Source: Rubrivivax sp. (GTDB lineage: Bacteria > Pseudomonadota > Gammaproteobacteria > Burkholderiales > Burkholderiaceae_C). From it: DNA of 64,000 nt. A program made the translations under genes and the position numbers. Position 1 is the stretch's first letter; each line of letters begins with the position of its first letter. A model generated the notes under the pieces. The model ran no database searches. It saw nothing but the letters and a program-made list of their open reading frames with translations, and was not told where the DNA came from. The stretch covers positions 62,001-126,000 of the forward strand of contig JADJHR010000009.1 in the NCBI GenBank assembly GCA_016707445.1, read 5' to 3'. Shown in pieces: positions 40,848 through 49,693 of this stretch.

Positions 40848-42539
40848 ATGAGCACGATGGCACCGGAGATGCTGGCCTTGCAGCGTCTGTATCACTGGGA
40901 GAAGACCTCTCCGAACCGGGTGGCGTTCACCCAGCCGATGGGCGGCGGTGTGGTCCAGGACTACACCTGGAGCGAGGTCGCTGACCAGGTGCGCCGGATG
41001 GCGCACTACCTGCAGACGCAGGGATGGGAGCCTGGATCCAGGATTGCAATCCTGTCCAAGAATTGCGTCTGGTGGATCATGAGCGACCTGGCGATCTGGA
41101 TGGCCGGCCATGTGTCGGTGCCGCTGTACCCCACGCTGGCGGCGCAGACGGTGCGGCAGATCCTCACGCACAGTGAGTCCAAAGCTTGTTTCATCGGCAA
41201 GCTCGACGGCTGGGACCAGATGAAGCCGGGTGTTCCAGCCGACCTGCCCTGCCTGAACTACCCGCTGTCGCCGGCAGACGCCATCAAGTCGTACTCAGGC
41301 TGGGACACGATCTGCAAGAACAACGCGCCGCTGTCGGGCAACCCGGTGCGAGGTGCAGACGAACTCGCCACCCTGATCTACACCTCGGGCACGACCGGTT
41401 TGCCCAAGGGCGTCATGCACAGCTTCGGCAATTTTGCCTGGGCGCTGGACTCGGGCATCCGGCGCTTGCCGATGGGCGCCGATGACCGCATGTTGTCGTA
41501 CCTGCCACTGGCCCACGTGGTCGAACGCGTGCTGGTCGAACATGGTTGGCTGCGTACCGGCATGCAGGTGTATTTCGCCGACTCGCTCGACACCTTTGCG
41601 GCCGACCTTCAGCGCGCCCGTCCGACGATCTTTTTCTCGGTGCCGCGCCTGTGGGTGAAGTTCCAGCAAGGCGTGCACCACAAGATGCCGCCAGCCAAGC
41701 TCAACCGCATGCTGTCGATTCCGATCCTGGGCGGCATCGTGCGGCGCAAGGTGCAGAAGGCCCTGGGCCTGGACCATTGCCGCATTGCGGCAGGGGGTGC
41801 GGCACCGATGCCGATGGCACTGTTGCAGTGGTACAGCAAGCTCGGCCTGCACATCAACGAGGGTTACGGCATGACCGAGAACCTCGCGGTGTCGCATATC
41901 ACCGAGCCCGGCAAGAACCAGCAGGGCACCGTGGGCCCTGCCTACGACGGCGTCGAAGATCGGATCGATCCCCAGACGGGCGAGATCCAGATGCGCAGCC
42001 CGGCCTTGATGCTGGGTTACTACAAGGAACCCGAAAAAACGCGCGAGGCCATGACCGAAGATGGCTGGTTGCGCACGGGCGACAAGGGCAGCATCGACAA
42101 GCATGGCGTCTTGACCATCACCGGGCGCGTCAAGGACCTGTTCAAGACCGGCAAGGGCAAGTACGTGGCCCCGGCGCCGATCGAGGACAAGCTGGTGATG
42201 CATGAGGCAATCGAAGCCTGTGTGGTCACCGGGGCGAATCTGGGGCAACCCCTGGGCATCGTCATGCTCGGCGCCGATTTCCAGAGTCGGGCCGCGGATG
42301 CCAGTGCACGCGCTGAAATCGAGCAGTCGCTGGCACTGCACCTGAAGACCATCAATGCGACGCTCGACCCGCATGAGCGCTTGCAGTGCCTGGTGGTGGC
42401 TGCCACGCCCTGGACGATCGAGAACGACGTCATCACCCCGACCTTCAAGGTCAAGCGCAATCGGATCGAGGACTTGTACGCCAAGAACTACGAACGTTGG
42501 GAGTCGTCAGGCAAGAAGGTGATCTGGCAGGACAGCTGA
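40848..42539 (+). CDS. AMP-binding long-chain acyl-CoA synthetase
   Basis: 563 residues of the ANL superfamily, close to the long-chain/bubblegum acyl-CoA synthetases. It activates a fatty acid with ATP and CoA. Motifs: YTSGTTGLPKGVM (P-loop), NEGYGMTEN, LRTGDKG and the LFKTGKGKYVAPAPIED hinge/catalytic Lys region. GAGGAG about 8 bases before the ATG at 40848 fixes the start (an in-frame upstream start at 40818 lacks this). Monocistronic as far as visible; a minus-strand methyltransferase follows. Confidence 0.92.
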   Translation: MSTMAPEMLALQRLYHWEKTSPNRVAFTQPMGGGVVQDYTWSEVADQVRRMAHYLQTQGWEPGSRIAILSKNCVWWIMSDLAIWMAGHVSVPLYPTLAAQTVRQILTHSESKACFIGKLDGWDQMKPGVPADLPCLNYPLSPADAIKSYSGWDTICKNNAPLSGNPVRGADELATLIYTSGTTGLPKGVMHSFGNFAWALDSGIRRLPMGADDRMLSYLPLAHVVERVLVEHGWLRTGMQVYFADSLDTFAADLQRARPTIFFSVPRLWVKFQQGVHHKMPPAKLNRMLSIPILGGIVRRKVQKALGLDHCRIAAGGAAPMPMALLQWYSKLGLHINEGYGMTENLAVSHITEPGKNQQGTVGPAYDGVEDRIDPQTGEIQMRSPALMLGYYKEPEKTREAMTEDGWLRTGDKGSIDKHGVLTITGRVKDLFKTGKGKYVAPAPIEDKLVMHEAIEACVVTGANLGQPLGIVMLGADFQSRAADASARAEIEQSLALHLKTINATLDPHERLQCLVVAATPWTIENDVITPTFKVKRNRIEDLYAKNYERWESSGKKVIWQDS

Positions 42540-42722
42540 CGCGGGTGGCGAGGTCGAGGGCCAACTTGGTGTCGTGCGCCGCCAGGCTCTCCGTGGTGCG
42601 GCCTGAGGGTGAGGCCTTGGGGCGGGGAAATGGGGCGGTACTTGGCGGTACGGAACAATGCTGTGACGTGGGCGTTGGCATCTCTGCCGCCGGGTCGCGA
42701 GCACGATGGCCCGACGCCCAGA

Positions 42723-43568
42723 TCAGGCAAATCGCGCGATCATCAAGCGAAAGTCGCAACCGATCTCACCGCGCCGCATCAGTTCGCGCTCCAGCGCGTA
42801 CGCGCGGTCGACCACCTGCATCGCGCGTTCGTCCTCGAGAGCGAAGTTGTTGACGATGCTTGAGTCGAAGATCAAGTTCAACAAGGTGCCGCCGATGGCA
42901 AAGTCGTAATCCACCTGCATCTGCTGGCGGATCAGGCCGTGCAATTCGCCGGAGCGCACCGCCTCCGAAGGATCTATCCGCGCCACCTCTTCCGGTGTCT
43001 GGCGCTGCACGAATTCGACCGTCGAGCCATCGGCACGACGGCGAAGTGCCAGTGGAACCTCGTCGCGCAAAAAGCCGTTTACCGCTGCCAGCTGCGCATC
43101 TGTCCACTGGAATCGATTGGGTCCAAAGAAATCCAGCGTCACCAGACGCCCACCCGGCCGAAGTGCACGGCGCATGCCTTGCATCATCGACTCGAGTTCG
43201 GCAATGTGATGCAGGGCGGCCTTGGCAAACAGCACGTCGTAGCTGGCCAGGCCATAGTCGCCCCGGTTGGCATCTGCCACTTCATAGCGCAGGCGGTCGG
43301 CCAACTCGCCGCTGCGTTCGTTGGCTTCGCGCACCCGTCCATCGGCAAGGTCGATGCCGACCACCGAGCCTAAGATGCCGTGCTCGACCAGCAGTTTCTC
43401 GAATGTCCCGTCGCCTGCGCACAGGCTGAGCGCATGGGCGCGATCGAACGCGGGCCCGCAGCCGCGCAGGAAATCGAACACCTTGGTCGTCGCGGATCCG
43501 AACAGGTCGCGCTGCAGGTGTCCCAGGATGCGGGGGTGGTCGCCCCAGTCGGCTGGCCAAGCTGCCAC
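42723..43568 (-). CDS. Class I SAM-dependent methyltransferase
   Basis: 281 residues, GTG start at 43568 with a weak AGG about 8 bases upstream. Rossmann methyltransferase: the SAM loop is LSLCAGDGTFEKLLVE (residues about 46-61), the acidic residue after the second strand is in VVGIDLADGR, and post-I motifs YDVLFAKAALHHI and LRPGGRLVTLDFFGPN follow. The C-terminal 120 residues have no recognised fold. The substrate is unknown. Upstream lies the AT-rich control region of the PEP-CTERM gene. Confidence 0.85.
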   Translation of the reverse strand: MAAWPADWGDHPRILGHLQRDLFGSATTKVFDFLRGCGPAFDRAHALSLCAGDGTFEKLLVEHGILGSVVGIDLADGRVREANERSGELADRLRYEVADANRGDYGLASYDVLFAKAALHHIAELESMMQGMRRALRPGGRLVTLDFFGPNRFQWTDAQLAAVNGFLRDEVPLALRRRADGSTVEFVQRQTPEEVARIDPSEAVRSGELHGLIRQQMQVDYDFAIGGTLLNLIFDSSIVNNFALEDERAMQVVDRAYALERELMRRGEIGCDFRLMIARFA

Positions 43569-43704
43569 AACATGAGCCTGTGACGCATGTCAAGACAAGG
43601 ACCAGGATGGTGCGTGGTTGATCTGTCGGAGATTTTGACAATGCACCTACCAGTGTCGTCGGTACATGAAGAAAATGTTATTTAATACAACCACTTGCGA
43701 TATC

Positions 43705-43720
43705 TGGCGCGGTTTCTGCT
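43705..43720 (+). promoter_or_regulatory. Sigma54-type (-24/-12) promoter for PEP-CTERM gene
   Basis: TGGCGCGGTTTCTGCT has the invariant GG (43706-43707) and GC (43718-43719) separated by exactly 10 bases, and matches the sigma54 consensus TGGCACG-N4-TTGCW at all but two positions. Transcription would start near 43731, about 46 bases before the ATG. PEP-CTERM genes are often controlled by the PrsK/PrsR sigma54 system, which agrees. Confidence 0.65.
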
Positions 43721-43776
43721 TGGTAGTTGATGAACGCAATCTGGGATGTTCACGATTCACTCACTAGGAACGCACC

Positions 43777-44603
43777 ATGAAGACTTTCCGCGCACTCTCC
43801 CTGGCAGTCGCCGTGGCCGCCTCGCTGGTCGCACCATCCGCCTTTGCCGGCGCCGTGCATGACTCCAGTCTATTCACCACCGTGCTGCCGGCCAACGACG
43901 ACGACTCTACCGGTCCGATTGGTCTGGGCTTCACTGCCTACATTAACAGCACCAATTACACTCAGACGTACGTCAACAACAACGGCAACGTCACCTTCGA
44001 CGGCCCGCGGTCCACTTTTACGCCGTCCGCCATCAGCAGTGGTGCCTTCGGCCCGATCATCGCGGCCTTCTTCGCTGACGTAGACACCCGTGCGACTGGC
44101 TCGCTGCCGGTGACTTACGGCGCCGCGACCATGGGCGGCAAAACGTCTTCGGCGTGAACTACATTCATGTGGGGGTGTTTGGCGCACAACCGATCTTCAA
44201 CAGCTTTCAGATGATCTTGACCGACCGCAGCGACGTGTCGGCCGGCGACTTCGACATTCAGTTCAACTACGACGACATCATCTGGGAATCCGGCACGGCT
44301 AGCGGCGCACCTCCTGGTGGCCTGGGCGGCACCTCTGCCCTAGTGGGTTACTGGACCAGCGCCACGTCCAACGCCACGCTGTCCGGTTCGCTGGTCAACG
44401 GCGCTTTGATCAATGGGGGCCCGAATGCCCTGATCAGCCACTCTTTGAACAGTGACACCCTGGGTCAGTACAACTTCCAGGTGCGTGGTGGGGTGGTGGT
44501 GGAGCCGCCGACCGGCAACGTGCCGGAACCCAGCGTCCTGGCACTGGTTGGCCTGGCTCTGGCCGGCCTGGGTTTCAGCGCTCGCAAGAAGCGTGCGGCC
44601 TGA
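43777..44603 (+). pseudogene. PEP-CTERM protein with nidogen-like domain, frameshifted
   Basis: The 5' part (43777-44157) has a signal peptide (residues 1-24, cleavage after AFA) and the start of a NIDO-like domain (GLGFTAYINSTNYTQTYVNNNGN... DVDTRATG). It runs out of frame after GGK; the continuation NVFGVNYIHVGVF... is in another frame and ends with a textbook PEP-CTERM tail (VPEPSVLALVGLALAGLGFSARKKRAA, read in two halves). Adding one A to the A4 run at 44140-44143 restores a 275-residue exported protein, sorted by exosortase into the envelope or matrix. AGGAA lies about 8 bases before the ATG. Whether the lesion is real or a homopolymer error is undecided. Confidence 0.88.
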
Positions 44604-44628
44604 TCTTTCAAGGCTTCACACCTGAATC

Positions 44629-44652
44629 AGGCGACCCTAGGGTCGCCTTTTT
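44629..44652 (+). terminator. Rho-independent terminator after PEP-CTERM gene
   Basis: Perfect stem AGGCGACCC/GGGTCGCCT around a two-base TA turn, followed by a run of T. Lies 26 bases after the stop and ends the transcript cleanly. Confidence 0.9.
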
Positions 44653-44672
44653 CATGGGCGTGCAATGCGACG

Positions 44673-44843
44673 ATGCTCTACAAATTCAAGAACCGGCCCC
44701 GGTCGACGTGATCATGCAACGCCTACGGGGCGCCAACCCCCGACGCTTCTGGGGTGCGACCCGACCACCAAGGGCATCAAGCCAATGCGCCTGCGGCAAT
44801 GGTTTTGCTGACGGCTGTCATCGCGGGCTACTGGGCGCTGTAA
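44673..44843 (+). pseudogene. Decayed DUF1840 gene
   Basis: Starts as MLYKFKNR, the family's typical N-terminus, but then breaks. After one frame change DVIMQRL appears (family: DVIM), and after another RPDHQGHQANAPAAMVLLTAVIAG, comparable to the family's QGI...PAAIxxLxxAVxA end, before a TAA at 44841. At least two indels are needed, so this looks like real decay. Identification rests on short matches remembered from DUF1840 proteins of Burkholderiales. Confidence 0.45.
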
Positions 44844-44971
44844 GCGATCGATGAGGCGAAGGTTTGGGTTCGAATCCGGTCATCGTGCAGCCTTCATGGC
44901 ACCGATGCGCCGCAAGGGTTCAGAGAGTTTCAGATAAGGTCAGTTGGCGCGTTCAGTCCCGGGCGGCGCCC

Positions 44972-46765
44972 TCACTCGCGCCGCCCTTGCCCCGGCTCGA
45001 CATCGACAAAGCGCCAGTAGTCGCGCATGAACGGATGGCGCCAGAAGGCACGTGTCCAGGGTTGCACGACGTCCAGCCGTTGCGTGTGGGCATGCACCTT
45101 GTACGGCATGTAGGCCACCAGCAGGTCCTTGGCGCGGCGCATCAGGGCCTGCCGTTCGGGGCCGTCGGGCAATACGCGCTGGCGTTCGAACAAGCGGTCG
45201 AAGGCCGGCAGCGCGAAGCGCGGATCGTTGGACTCGCTGGCATTGGGGCCGTAGGCGATGGCCAGGAAGAAGCCGCCGTCGGGCGACGTGGCGGCCCACG
45301 AATAGCCCCACATCATCAAGCTGCCGGCGCGGCTTTTCTTCAGCAGCTCGGGCCAGGTCGAGATGTCGAAACGCATCTTCAGCCCCACTGCGTCCATGCA
45401 GCGCTTCCAGATCTCGTTGCTGCGGCGGTCGTTCTGCGACGACTGCGTGGCCATCACCAGCTCCAGTGGCCGACCGTCGGGCTGATCGCGCCAACCGTCG
45501 CCGTTGCGGTCGACGTAGCCGTACAGCTCGAGCAGCGCTTTTGCGCGTGCCGGGCTGTAGCTGCTCATCTCGCTGCGGTAGTCGGGGTCGTAGCCGCTGG
45601 TGCCGGGCGCGATGGTGCTCTGCGCCGGGATCGCAAAACCACTCAGCAGATCGCGCCGGTAGGCAGCGCTGTCGAAGGCCAGGGCGATGGCGCGGCGCAG
45701 CGCCACCTTCTGCGGTGCATAACCACCCACCAGGGGGTGCTGCATGAAGAAGAAGTTCATCACCATGTCGGGCCGCGGCTGGCGCTGCAGCGTGATGCCG
45801 CGCCGCGCCAGATAAGGCGCCAGCTGGCCGTTCGGCGCCGCCAGTGCCCGCAAGGTGGTCGGTACCTCCAGCCAGTGGTAGCTGCCGTCCAGGAACGACA
45901 GCCAGCGCGGTTGTGCCTCTTCGACGACGTCGATCACCACCTCGTCGACCAGCGGCAGCGTCTTGCCCGCCAGGTGGGCGGCGGCGGCGCGGGCTTCGGG
46001 CGCGTCGGCCGGCGTGCCCGCATAGGCCGTGCCGCGGTGGCCTGGCGAACGCTCGAGCACGATGCGCGAACTGCGTCGCCACACTTTCAGGCGGAAGGCG
46101 CCGGTGCCCACCGGGTGCGCGCCGATGTCGTCACCGTAATGCTCGACCACCTCGCGCGCCACCGCGCCCATCATCTGCGCGTCGGCCAGCAGGTAGATGA
46201 AGCGCCGGTCGGGCACGCCCAGCGTGATGCGCAGCGTGTAGCGGTCAAGCGCGCGCAGGCCTTCGACCGGACGGTCGTAGTCGAAGGGGCGACGGGTCTT
46301 GACCGCCTGATCGCGCCGCGCCGCCAGGCCCGGCAGCTGCAGCGATTCGTACAGGTACAGATCACTCGAGTTCCAGCGCGGATCGAAGAAGCGCTGGATT
46401 GAGTAGACGTAGTCCTGCGCCACCAGCTCGCGCGGTCGGCCCTTGAAGGCGGGGTCGTCGGCAAAATGAATACCGGGCTGCAGGCGCAGCGTGAAGCTGC
46501 GGCCATCGGCCGACACCTCGGGCAAGGCCGCCGCGGTGACGGGCACCAGCTGCGCGGGCCTGGCCAGATAGTCGTAGCCCAGCGGCGATTCGAGAATGTT
46601 GCACAGCACCAGCGCGGTGTTGCTGTCGCTGTTGGTCTGCACCGGGTCGAAGCTGGTCTCGGGCGAGCCGAACGCCAGGCGCAGCGTCTTGCGCGGCCCG
46701 GCCGCGGCGGCCCAGGGTGTGGCGACGGTGGCGGGCAGGGTCTGCAGGAAGAGGCGTCGGCGCAT
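44972..46765 (-). CDS. ABC transporter substrate-binding protein, peptide/nickel (family 5)
   Basis: 597 residues from the ATG at 46765, giving a Tat-like signal (MRRRLFLQTLPATVATPWAAAA); an upstream start at 46801 would add 12 residues. OppA/DppA-type lobes: LRLAFGSPETSFDP at the mature start, LRPGIHFADDPAFKG-like residues about 95-115, GTGAFRLKVW and the long C-terminal lobe with APGTSGYDPDYRSEM. Binds oligopeptides or similar solutes in the periplasm. No permease or ATPase genes adjoin it here, so the transporter partners lie elsewhere. Divergent from the MFS gene by 104 bases. Confidence 0.9.
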   Translation of the reverse strand: MRRRLFLQTLPATVATPWAAAAGPRKTLRLAFGSPETSFDPVQTNSDSNTALVLCNILESPLGYDYLARPAQLVPVTAAALPEVSADGRSFTLRLQPGIHFADDPAFKGRPRELVAQDYVYSIQRFFDPRWNSSDLYLYESLQLPGLAARRDQAVKTRRPFDYDRPVEGLRALDRYTLRITLGVPDRRFIYLLADAQMMGAVAREVVEHYGDDIGAHPVGTGAFRLKVWRRSSRIVLERSPGHRGTAYAGTPADAPEARAAAAHLAGKTLPLVDEVVIDVVEEAQPRWLSFLDGSYHWLEVPTTLRALAAPNGQLAPYLARRGITLQRQPRPDMVMNFFFMQHPLVGGYAPQKVALRRAIALAFDSAAYRRDLLSGFAIPAQSTIAPGTSGYDPDYRSEMSSYSPARAKALLELYGYVDRNGDGWRDQPDGRPLELVMATQSSQNDRRSNEIWKRCMDAVGLKMRFDISTWPELLKKSRAGSLMMWGYSWAATSPDGGFFLAIAYGPNASESNDPRFALPAFDRLFERQRVLPDGPERQALMRRAKDLLVAYMPYKVHAHTQRLDVVQPWTRAFWRHPFMRDYWRFVDVEPGQGRRE

Positions 46766-46869
46766 GGTCGGATTCACGGGCGGGGCTTGATCGTGCATCA
46801 AGTGCGCGCCAGCCGGTCGGCTGTCAGAACCGGGTCAGTGGCGCACGCCAAGCTCGCCAGCCCGAGACC

Positions 46870-48615
46870 ATGAGACCGAGCACAGAACCCCCCGCCGGCC
46901 GCCGTGCGGCCGGCGCTGCTGCCCTGCACGGCACGCCGGCGCACGGCCGCAGCCCGGTGACCGTGACGCGCACCAAGCTGATCCTGGCTTCGTCGCTGGG
47001 CACGGTGTTCGAGTGGTACGACTTCTACCTGTACGGCGCGCTGGCGACGATCATCGCGCGGCGCTTCTTCGGCGGTGTCGAGTCGGGGTCGGCGTTTGCG
47101 CTGGCGCTGCTGGCCTTTGCTGCCGGCTTCGTGGTGCGTCCGGTGGGAGCGCTGCTGTTCGGTCGCCTGGGTGACCTGATCGGCCGCCGGCACACCTTCG
47201 TGATCACGGTGATGCTGATGGGCCTGTCGACCTTCATGGTGGGGCTGGTGCCCAGCCACGAGTCGATCGGCGGGGCCGCGCCGGTGCTGCTGGTCGGCCT
47301 GCGGCTGCTGCAGGGCCTGGCGCTGGGCGGTGAGTACGGCGGCGCCGCCATCTACGTCGCCGAGATGGCGCCGCGCGAGCGCCGTGGCCTGTACACGGCC
47401 TGGATCCAGACCACGGCCACGCTGGGCCTGCTGCTGAGCCTGCTGGTGGTGCTGGGCACCCGCGCCTGGCTGGGCACGGCCGATTTCGAGGCCTGGGGCT
47501 GGCGGCTGCCCTTCCTGCTCTCGGTGCTGCTGCTGGGCCTGAGCGGCTGGATGCGCTGGCGCATGATCGAATCACCGGCCTTCCAGCGCCTGCTGGACAG
47601 TGGCCAGGCGTCCAGCGGGCCCATCCGCGACAGCTTTGCGCGCTGGCGCAATCTGCGTCTGGTGCTGCTGGCGCTGTTCGGCCTGGTGGCGGGGCAGGCG
47701 GTGGTCTGGTACACGGGCCAGTTCTACGCGTTGTTCTACCTGCAGGTGGTGCTGCGGGTCGACGCCGACACCGCCGGCGTGCTGGTGGCCGCGGCCCTGC
47801 TGCTGACCGCACCCTGCTTCGTGGTCTTCGGTGCGCTGTCTGACCACATTGGCCGCAAGCCGGTCATCGGCGCCGGCCTGCTGCTGGCCTGCCTGGGCTT
47901 TTTCCCGGTGTTCAAGGCGCTGACGCTGGCGGCCAATCCAGCCTTGGCGCAGGCGCAGGCCACGGTGGTGGTGGTGGTGCGGGCCGACCCTGCGACCTGT
48001 CACTTCCAGGGCAACCCGGTGGCGCGCGATGACGATTTCGACAGCGGCTGCGACATCGCGCGGCGCGCGCTGGCCCAGAGTGCCGTTCAGTTCACGCAGC
48101 AGGCGCTGGCGCCCGGTGCGGGCGCGGCGGTGCAGATCGGCAGCCGCACGCTGAACCCGCCCGCACTCACCCGACTGCCCGGCACGGCCCGACTCGACAA
48201 CGCGTCGACCCAGGCGCTGCGTGACTTTCGGGCCGACCTGCACGACGCGCTGGTGGCGGCCGGCTACCCGACGCGGGCACCGGTGATCACTTTCGGCAGT
48301 GCCTCATGGTGGGTGCTGCTGGCGCTGCTGAGCGCCCTGGGGGTGCTGGTCGCGATGGTCTACGGGCCCACCGTGGCCACGCTGACCGAGCTCTTTCCGA
48401 CGCGCATCCGCTACACCTCGCTGAGCCTGCCCTATCACCTGGGCAACGGCTGGTTCGGCGGCCTGGTGCCGACCATCGCCTTTGCCATCGTGGCCGGACG
48501 TGGTGATCCTCTGCAAGGGCTGTGGTACCCGGTATTGGTCGCCGCAGCCACCTTTGTCATCGGCCTGCTGTGGCTGCCCGAGACGCGCGGGCGCGACATC
48601 CACACTTTGCGCTGA
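46870..48615 (+). CDS. MHS-family MFS transporter (metabolite:H+ symporter)
   Basis: 581 residues. MHS hallmarks: the N-terminal block SSLGTVFEWYDFYLYGALA, GRLGDLIGRRHTFVITV between TM2 and TM3, and LALGGEYGGAAIYVAE. An unusual periplasmic insertion of about 110 residues (about 370-480, with two Cys: ATCHF and SGCDI) lies between late helices; related proteobacterial MHS members carry a similar loop. Probably imports a carboxylate or osmolyte; substrate not determinable. ATG at 46870 chosen because the region before it is not homologous. Confidence 0.88.
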   Translation: MRPSTEPPAGRRAAGAAALHGTPAHGRSPVTVTRTKLILASSLGTVFEWYDFYLYGALATIIARRFFGGVESGSAFALALLAFAAGFVVRPVGALLFGRLGDLIGRRHTFVITVMLMGLSTFMVGLVPSHESIGGAAPVLLVGLRLLQGLALGGEYGGAAIYVAEMAPRERRGLYTAWIQTTATLGLLLSLLVVLGTRAWLGTADFEAWGWRLPFLLSVLLLGLSGWMRWRMIESPAFQRLLDSGQASSGPIRDSFARWRNLRLVLLALFGLVAGQAVVWYTGQFYALFYLQVVLRVDADTAGVLVAAALLLTAPCFVVFGALSDHIGRKPVIGAGLLLACLGFFPVFKALTLAANPALAQAQATVVVVVRADPATCHFQGNPVARDDDFDSGCDIARRALAQSAVQFTQQALAPGAGAAVQIGSRTLNPPALTRLPGTARLDNASTQALRDFRADLHDALVAAGYPTRAPVITFGSASWWVLLALLSALGVLVAMVYGPTVATLTELFPTRIRYTSLSLPYHLGNGWFGGLVPTIAFAIVAGRGDPLQGLWYPVLVAAATFVIGLLWLPETRGRDIHTLR

Positions 48616-48682
48616 CGCAGCGCTTGCGATTCAGTGTGGCGCCTAAGATGGTCGGATCCGGACTCGATCGGAGGCCCTTGCG

Positions 48683-49027
48683 ATGAACCGCTGGACTGCT
48701 GTCTTGTTGACCCTGGCCACATTGCTGTCGGCGGCCGCGCCATGCGCCGCCCAGGGCCTGGCCGCACCCGGCAGCCGCGGCCAGATGCTGTACGCCAACC
48801 ACTGCGTGGCCTGCCACAGCACGCAGATGCATTGGCGTGACAAGCGCCTGGTCACCGACTGGGACAGCCTGAAGACCCAGGTCAGGCGCTGGCAGGCGAC
48901 GGCACAGCTGAACTGGAGCGAGGCCGACATCGACGATGTCGCGCGCTACCTCAATGACAGCATCTACCGCCTGTCCGGCGGCGGCAAGCTGGCCGGATTT
49001 CCTTCGCCGCAACCGCCACGGCGTTGA
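48683..49027 (+). CDS. Small exported cytochrome c
   Basis: 114 residues with a signal peptide (cleavage near AAQ, residue 24) and one haem site C41-x2-C44-H45 (CVACHSTQM). The remainder contains WRDKRLVTDWDSLKTQVRRWQ and DIDDVARYLND, the C-terminal helix typical of class I cytochromes, but no Met (or obvious His) after it to serve as the sixth ligand. GGAGG lies about 10 bases before the ATG. The stop overlaps the LysE gene start. It could donate electrons to a periplasmic oxidoreductase; partner unknown. Confidence 0.88.
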   Translation: MNRWTAVLLTLATLLSAAAPCAAQGLAAPGSRGQMLYANHCVACHSTQMHWRDKRLVTDWDSLKTQVRRWQATAQLNWSEADIDDVARYLNDSIYRLSGGGKLAGFPSPQPPRR

Positions 49028-49635
49028 TGCTGTCGGAGCTCGCGGCGGCGCTGCTGGTCGGGCTGTCGATCGCAGCGCCGGTGGGGCCGATCGGCCTGCT
49101 GGTCATCCAGCGCACCCTGCAGCGCGGCAGCGCGGTCGGCCTGGCCACCGGGCTGGGGGCGGCGGCGGATGGGCTGTACGGCGCGATCGGCGCATTCGGC
49201 GTCAACTGGCTGATGCAGGCCTTGCAGGCGGCACGCGTGCCGCTGGCGCTGGCCGGCGGCGCCTTCTTGCTCGCGCTGGCCTGGCGCTGCTGGACTGCCG
49301 CACCGGCCGCCCAGGCGGCGCGGACCGAAGGCGCCCGCGGCCTGCTGGGCAGCTTTGCCGGCACCTTCATGCTCACCCTGGCCAACCCGGCGACCATTCT
49401 TTCCTTCATCGCCATCTTCGGCTCGCTGGGCGCGCGGGCGGCCGGCGCGTCTCCGGGGCTGATGATCCTGGGCGTGCTGCTCGGCTCGGCCCTGTGGTGG
49501 CTGCTGCTGAGCATGACCGTGGGCCGCCTGCGCACGCGCTTCGACCGCCGCTGGCAGAGGCGCGTCAACCGGGCATCGGCGCTGCTGCTGGCCGGCTTCG
49601 CGATCTGGCAATGGGGTGGTCTGGTCGAGACCTGA
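49027..49635 (+). CDS. LysE-family amino acid exporter
   Basis: 202 residues, six predicted helices of the LysE/RhtB exporter fold: AAPVGPIGLLVIQRTLQRG at the first helix, LANPATILSFIAIFGSLG in the centre and a hydrophobic C-terminus ending in WQWGGLVET. Exports amino acids or analogues. ATG 49027 overlaps the previous TGA; a TTG at 49024 is an alternative. Confidence 0.9.
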   Translation: MLSELAAALLVGLSIAAPVGPIGLLVIQRTLQRGSAVGLATGLGAAADGLYGAIGAFGVNWLMQALQAARVPLALAGGAFLLALAWRCWTAAPAAQAARTEGARGLLGSFAGTFMLTLANPATILSFIAIFGSLGARAAGASPGLMILGVLLGSALWWLLLSMTVGRLRTRFDRRWQRRVNRASALLLAGFAIWQWGGLVET

Positions 49636-49693
49636 GCGGCGGCCGGCAGGGCGCGAAAACACCGGGCCAGGGCCGCCCGCGCATACTTCAAGC

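Noticed and set aside
40499..40855. Minus-strand open frame of 118 codons before the acyl-CoA synthetase
   Set aside because: No recognised family, no ribosome site, and it overlaps the synthetase start and its Shine-Dalgarno sequence.
42625..42660. Short GGCGGTAC direct repeats after the acyl-CoA synthetase
   Set aside because: Only two copies of eight bases in GC-rich DNA; not enough to call a repeat element or site.
44866..44892. tRNA-like T-arm (GGTTCGAATCC)
   Set aside because: The stem pairs only at two positions beyond the loop, and no acceptor, D-arm or anticodon arm can be formed around it.
46717..46869. Upstream extension of the MHS transporter
   Set aside because: It overlaps the start of the divergent binding-protein gene and is not hydrophobic or conserved in pattern; the ATG at 46870 precedes the true first helix closely enough.
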